NCBI RefSeq assembly: GCF_000425045.1 | Contig: NZ_AULA01000001.1 | Span: 124,001 to 188,000, forward strand | Length of the DNA stretch: 64,000 nt | From: Acidaminococcus intestini DSM 21505 | Lineage (GTDB): Bacteria > Bacillota > Negativicutes > Acidaminococcales > Acidaminococcaceae | Direction of reading: 5' to 3' | In this document: positions 60,234-64,000 of the stretch, in pieces | How positions within the stretch are numbered: position 1 is the stretch's first letter | How the letters are laid out: every line of letters begins with the position of its first letter | The notes under the pieces: model-generated | Database searches by the model: none | What the model was told of the DNA's origin: nothing | What the model saw: only the letters and a program-made list of their open reading frames with translations | Made by a program: the position numbers and the translations under genes

Positions 60234-60809
60234 CTACCTTCCAAAATGAAATACGACGCCAACCACGGCAGCTGCAGCAAGCCAGACCACAGGGTGGACC
60301 TTTTTGAACTTCGTCGTAAGGATGAGCAGTACAGCTGCCAATAAGAGACGGCTCCCAATGAGAGACGAGAAGAAGTTTCCCGTTTCTTTCCAAACAGCGG
60401 CGTCAATCAGGGTCACTTTTGCTACCAACAGTCCTGCTGCCGCTATCAGGCCGCAGGAGGCAGCCCTGAGACCATACATACCAGACTTGACGTAATGATT
60501 CTGGCCGAATTTCTTGAGCACACTGTAGATAGCGATTACAACGATAACAGACGGTGTCACAAGGCCAATGGTGGCAGATAACATCCCTGTCAGCCCATCA
60601 ATATGGAATCCCACATAGGTGGCCGTATTGACGCCAATAGGCCCTGGTGTCGATTCTGAGACGGCAATCATGTTGAGCAAATCCATCTGCGTAAACCAGT
60701 GTGTCTTATCAGCGAGTTTCGTTAAGAACGGGATGGTAGCCATGCCGCCGCCTATCGCAAATAGGCCAATCTTGAAATACTCTATGAACAGGGCTAAGAG
60801 AAGCATCAT
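60234..60809 (-). CDS. Chromate transporter family protein, second half-type subunit
   Basis: 191 residues with about five or six TM segments of one CHR domain. FKIGLFAIGGGMATIPFL and SESTPGPIGVNTATYVGFHI are the CHR signatures. Short CHR proteins come as pairs that replace the two-domain ChrA; the partner overlaps by 4 bp upstream (ATGA). They are linked to chromate export in characterised cases, but in anaerobes the natural substrate is uncertain. Confidence 0.88.
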   Translation of the reverse strand: MMLLLALFIEYFKIGLFAIGGGMATIPFLTKLADKTHWFTQMDLLNMIAVSESTPGPIGVNTATYVGFHIDGLTGMLSATIGLVTPSVIVVIAIYSVLKKFGQNHYVKSGMYGLRAASCGLIAAAGLLVAKVTLIDAAVWKETGNFFSSLIGSRLLLAAVLLILTTKFKKVHPVVWLAAAAVVGVVFHFGR

Positions 60810-61345
60810 GCGTCACCGTCCTTTCTTTTTGCCGCAATTCCGACAAGGCCGGCAGCCACGACGAGATAGGCGGGTGAAATGTCCGTGATCACGTTAATGA
60901 TAAGGACGAGAAAAAAAAGTACAGCGGTCAGTTTGTCCACGACGGCCTTTGCAAAAAGTTTCCGCACGGCCTGAAAAATCAGGATACATACCCCAACGCG
61001 AATTCCGGCAAAAGCATCGGCCACAGCAGGAATATGGGCAAAATTTGACAAAAAGGCCGCTATGGTTGTAATGATGACCATGGATGGGAAAATAACACCA
61101 AGCGTGGCCGCCAGTGCACCGGCAACACCTCGCAGCTTCATACCAATAAAGGTTGCCGTATTGACGGCTATGACACCAGGCGTGCACTGTCCAACGGCAT
61201 AATAGTCGGCCAGTTCTTCATCCGTTGCCCAGTGATATTTGTTTACAACTTCTGCCTGCAAGATGGGCAGCATTGCGTAGCCACCGCCAAAGGTTACCGC
61301 ACCCATGCGGGCAAACACGCTGAATAATTGCCAAAGTGAGGCCAT
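60806..61345 (-). CDS. Chromate transporter family protein, first half-type subunit
   Basis: 179 residues, one CHR domain: FARMGAVTFGGGYAMLPIL, then GQCTPGVIAVNTATFIGMKL, and hydrophobic helices to the end. ATG after AAAGGAGTCGATCCT is chosen over one 18 bp upstream. Translationally coupled to its partner through the 4-bp overlap; the two presumably form a heterodimer in the inner membrane. Confidence 0.88.
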   Translation of the reverse strand: MASLWQLFSVFARMGAVTFGGGYAMLPILQAEVVNKYHWATDEELADYYAVGQCTPGVIAVNTATFIGMKLRGVAGALAATLGVIFPSMVIITTIAAFLSNFAHIPAVADAFAGIRVGVCILIFQAVRKLFAKAVVDKLTAVLFFLVLIINVITDISPAYLVVAAGLVGIAAKRKDGDA

Positions 61346-61796
61346 AGGATCGACTCCTTTCATATTTTACAAGTGTAGCACATCGGCTTCCTAAATACTA
61401 CCGCCTGATAAAAATGATTCTTTATCCTAGTAAAAAAGAAACAGGAAAAAACATTTGAAATGGTCTTTTCCTGCTATCTTTTGCATTTTTTATATTTTCT
61501 TTTATTTTCTTATAAATTATGACATATTTACATAAAAATCATTGCGTACTTTTTGGATAAATCGTATCTATACGCCTTTTCATTATGCGTCGCCATCGCT
61601 ATTATTGAGTTCAATCATAAGAGCGTGATGAGAGAAACTCAGGCTGAAAGGAAAAGTAGGAAAAGGGCTCACCCCCTATTTAGAGCTGAACTTTCCCACT
61701 CCTTAGGAACGCGGCACAGCTTTCTATCAATGATCTGTTATCCCCCAACGAGCGAAGCAGGCTGCAAGCCTCTTTTTTCATAACCCAGACCGCTCT
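61346..61796. other. AT-rich intergenic stretch, possible plus-strand transcript
   Basis: 61430-61560 is strongly AT-rich. On the plus strand TTGCGT (about 61544) with TATCTA 17 bp later is promoter-like. AGGCT-GCA-AGCCT followed by CTTTTTTC at 61759-61778 is terminator-like though its stem is only 5 bp. No gene lies between, so a small RNA of about 210 nt is possible. No riboswitch class was recognised. Confidence 0.3.
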
Positions 61797-63146
61797 TTAC
61801 GCATGATATTTCTTTTCAATATAGCGCAGGCGGAGCGTTAAAAACAGGGCCGAAAAGAAGATTCCTGATATCAGGCCCATCCAGTAGCCATCGGCTTCTT
61901 TATGGAATCCATAGTCCATCACGAGCCCAATGGGAAGGGCAAGGACCCAATAAGCGGCAAGGGACGAATAGAAAGTTGCTTTGACATCTTTATAACCGCG
62001 TAAAATGCCTTGAATAGGCGCCGCCGTACTATCACAGAGCTGGAACGCAATAGCAAAACCAAGAAAATGCTCAATAGGCGCCACAAGGCTCGGATCCTGA
62101 GTGTAGAGCCTAGCTATAAGTGTCCGCCCGACAAGCAGGAAAACAGCAAAGGAAAGCCCGACCATGACATTGCCGACGCGGCCTGTCCTGCCATACAGCC
62201 GAGCCGCAGCATAATCCTTGGCTCCAACAAAGGCCCCAATAATGATAGTAAGGGAGAGGGAAAAACTAAGAGGCACCATATAGAGCAGATTCGTAAAGCT
62301 CATGGCGGCTTGGTTTGCCGCAACCGTCACAGTCCCAAACCTTGATACAAAAAGACATTCCACGCCAAAGATGCTCGTTTCAAGGAAGATTGCAACACCC
62401 ATGGGAATCCCCACGCGCAGATGCTCCCGCAGGTGACTGAAGGAAAAACCTGTACGATCAAAGACGCGGAAACTACGAAAGACGCCCAGATGCGTAACCA
62501 AAAAAGAAAAGGACAGAAAGAGCAGCCAGCAGGTAATGGCCGTTCCCACACCCGCTCCAGCGCCGCCCATACGGGGCAATCCCAGCTTTCCAAAGATAAA
62601 AAGGTAGTTCATGAAGCAGTTGACCGGCATGGTAAGAAGAAAAAGCCGCATGGTGAGCTGCGTATACCCCATGGTATCGACAAAAGAGCGCAGGATACTG
62701 GCTCCAAATAAGGGTACAATGCCCATGGCCACGTAGCTTAGATAGTTATGGCTTACAACCTCGACCGAGCTTTCAAGATTCATTAATGACAGGACCTTAT
62801 CAAGCTGCAGAATACCCACGCTGATGATGCTCACGCTGAGGATCAAGGCAAGCATCAGCCCACTGAAGACCGCGCCGGAAATCTTTTCATAGGCTTTTGC
62901 ACCGCGGTAGTTGGCGACAATCGGAGTCAAGGCCTGGAGGATGCCATTGAGTCCTGTGAAAATAGGCATCCAAATATTGGCTCCGATGGCAACCCCGGCG
63001 AGTTCGGCCGTGCCCGCGTGACCACTCATGATTGTATCGGCGAGGTTCATCCCCGTGATGGCAAGCTGGGTAATCAGGATTGGCACCATCACTTCCAGGA
63101 TTTTTTTCATCCGTCTTCCAAAGGACGGGGGCACGTTTTCTTGCAT
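61797..63146 (-). CDS. MATE-family efflux transporter (NorM-like)
   Basis: 449 residues, twelve TM segments. N-terminal half: ILEVMVPILITQLAITGMNL then DTIMSGHAGTAELAGVAIG, the NorM-type opening; second half: LRVGIPMGVAIFLETSIFGV with Glu in the expected helix 7. It probably exports drugs or metabolites with Na+ or H+. Different subgroup from the exporter at 20849-22186. The start follows AAGGAG by 9 nt. Upstream gene is sulfatase-like. Confidence 0.9.
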   Translation of the reverse strand: MQENVPPSFGRRMKKILEVMVPILITQLAITGMNLADTIMSGHAGTAELAGVAIGANIWMPIFTGLNGILQALTPIVANYRGAKAYEKISGAVFSGLMLALILSVSIISVGILQLDKVLSLMNLESSVEVVSHNYLSYVAMGIVPLFGASILRSFVDTMGYTQLTMRLFLLTMPVNCFMNYLFIFGKLGLPRMGGAGAGVGTAITCWLLFLSFSFLVTHLGVFRSFRVFDRTGFSFSHLREHLRVGIPMGVAIFLETSIFGVECLFVSRFGTVTVAANQAAMSFTNLLYMVPLSFSLSLTIIIGAFVGAKDYAAARLYGRTGRVGNVMVGLSFAVFLLVGRTLIARLYTQDPSLVAPIEHFLGFAIAFQLCDSTAAPIQGILRGYKDVKATFYSSLAAYWVLALPIGLVMDYGFHKEADGYWMGLISGIFFSALFLTLRLRYIEKKYHA

Positions 63147-63170
63147 CAGCATACACTCCTTACAAATAAA

Positions 63171-63220
63171 CCAAGGGAGGAACCGGCGGCGGGTGGTCCC
63201 GCCACTTGGCTCCTCCCCAA
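63171..63220 (-). terminator. Hairpin after the sulfatase-like gene
   Basis: On the minus strand GGGAGGAGCC...GGTTCCTCCC, with an inner GGCGGG/CCCGCC pairing, 29 bp after the stop; only a weak T-rich tail (TTGGTTTATTTG) follows. Confidence 0.5.
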
Positions 63221-63248
63221 TTGATAACAGGCTGAGGAAGTATGTGCC

Positions 63249-64000
63249 TTAAAGGGAAGGCATATACTTAAGATGCCGCTCCACATAGTTGTACATCACA
63301 TAATTTGCCAGGGCGTCCTTTTCCTCCCGATCCGGTGTTGGCTCGTCCAACGTGGAAACAAAGGATAAGTCGGCGGAATAGTAATAGGCTTTACCGCCAA
63401 AATAGCCCAAGGCATAGGGATGATCCGTAGGCTGCAGGAGATTTCTCCCCATGAATTCTTCCGGTACGGGGACGCCCATGAGCGCAAGGAGCGTCGGAGC
63501 CAGGTCTTCCTGGCTGCCATAATCCGTACTTTCGAGATTTTTCAACGGTTCCAGATTCTTACTCACAAAGATAAGAGGAATCGGCGCCACGCTCTTCTTG
63601 TCCTGCGGCTTTTGGACAAGGGTCTTATATTCCCCACCCGAATGGGGATTATGGTCGCTTGTAATCACAAAAAGGGTCCGATCATCCATGAGTCCTTCCT
63701 TTTCCGCTTCCTCAAAGAAATGCTTCACGGTCTGATCTACCCAATACATGCCGCACACGGTTACCGTGCCTTGGGTTCGCACGGACTCAGGCATGTTTTC
63801 GTAAGTAATCCCATAATAGGGATAAGGTTGGTGCATATCAAGGGTCTTCGTGACAACAAGGAATGACTGACCGCGGCTTTTCTTTAAAAAGCGCAGCATG
63901 TTGTCATACATGACATCGTTATGAAAACCCCAGCCACTTGCTCCAGAGTAGCCTTCTTTGGCAATATCTTCCTTAGCAAAATAGTGAGCCATACCAAACT
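63249..64000 (-). CDS. Sulfatase-superfamily protein (LTA-synthase/phosphoglycerol-transferase-like), N-terminus missing
   Basis: About 250 C-terminal residues; the gene continues past the right edge. Alkaline-phosphatase/sulfatase fold features: HQPYPYYGI-type segment near LDMHQPYPY, and the metal-binding TLFVITSDHNPHSG, followed by PLIFVSKN and the region QEDLAPTLLALMGVPVPEEFMGRNLL, typical of LtaS-type and membrane phosphoglycerol transferases (quoted in part). The membrane domain expected at the N-terminus is not visible. In a diderm lacking teichoic acids the acceptor may be a periplasmic glycan or lipid. It precedes the MATE exporter. Confidence 0.82.
   Translation of the reverse strand, partial: FGMAHYFAKEDIAKEGYSGASGWGFHNDVMYDNMLRFLKKSRGQSFLVVTKTLDMHQPYPYYGITYENMPESVRTQGTVTVCGMYWVDQTVKHFFEEAEKEGLMDDRTLFVITSDHNPHSGGEYKTLVQKPQDKKSVAPIPLIFVSKNLEPLKNLESTDYGSQEDLAPTLLALMGVPVPEEFMGRNLLQPTDHPYALGYFGGKAYYYSADLSFVSTLDEPTPDREEKDALANYVMYNYVERHLKYMPSL

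Noticed and set aside
61346-61796. Cobalamin or other riboswitch before the MATE/chromate genes
   Set aside because: Short blocks such as GGAAAAG and CCCCCTA do not occur in the order required for a known aptamer, and the stretch faces away from both flanking genes.

Overview
The window reads as chromosome from a diderm Firmicute of the class Negativicutes (Acidaminococcus/Phascolarctobacterium/Veillonella relatives; genus not resolvable from sequence alone). The argument is a mixture of traits. There is a full outer-membrane toolkit: lpxI, lpxA, fabZ, lpxC, an LpxL-like acyltransferase, lpxD, three OmpH/Skp-like proteins, BamA, TamB, TolC and an MlaEFD system. Alongside it are Firmicute features: NiaR, a SpoIVB-type S55 peptidase, and the ATP synthase-murA-mreB/mbl gene order known from Bacillus. 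No tRNA, rRNA, CRISPR array or intact insertion sequence was seen.

Region 1 (1-15.3 kb) is an accessory redox/hydrolase island: flavodoxin-fold proteins, two SDRs, four alpha/beta-hydrolase-fold enzymes, an iron alcohol dehydrogenase, an AEC carrier, a cupin, a tandem carboxymuconolactone-decarboxylase-like protein and a MerR regulator. Six products carry signal or lipoprotein signal peptides, so much of the chemistry is predicted to be extracytoplasmic. Three operon promoters share a MerR-type layout (near-consensus -35, 19-bp spacer containing a GGTAG-N3-CTACC-like dyad, -10). A fourth dyad lies in the leader of the merR gene, so one regulon is likely. Two inverted copies of a roughly 700-bp non-coding repeat flank the middle of the island.

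Region 2 (16.3-23.3 kb) holds an RraA-like enzyme, NiaR, a membrane protein of unknown function, a decayed gene in repeat-rich DNA, a MATE exporter and an orphan amino-acid-binding lipoprotein.

Region 3 (23.7-43 kb) is the envelope cluster, all on the minus strand. From upstream to downstream it runs mlaE-mlaF-mlaD, tolC, tamB, bamA, three ompH-like genes, lpxD, a small barrel-like gene, lpxL-like, lpxC, fabZ, lpxA, lpxI. Operator-like dyads sit at the mla and tolC promoters.

Region 4 (43-59 kb) is wecA-wecB-atpI-B-E-F-[delta-alpha fusion]-G-D-C, a small coiled-coil gene, a two-TM protein, murA, mreB/mbl, a phosphodiester glycosidase family protein, an exported lipoyl-like domain and an S55 peptidase. 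Two things stand out. The delta subunit is present only as its C-terminal domain fused in front of alpha. The c subunit has Asp at the position of the second ion ligand, giving a two-carboxylate motif.

Region 5 (59-64 kb) has an unrecognised cysteine-containing protein, a split chromate-transporter pair, a second MATE exporter and the C-terminal part of a sulfatase/LTA-synthase-like protein cut by the window edge.
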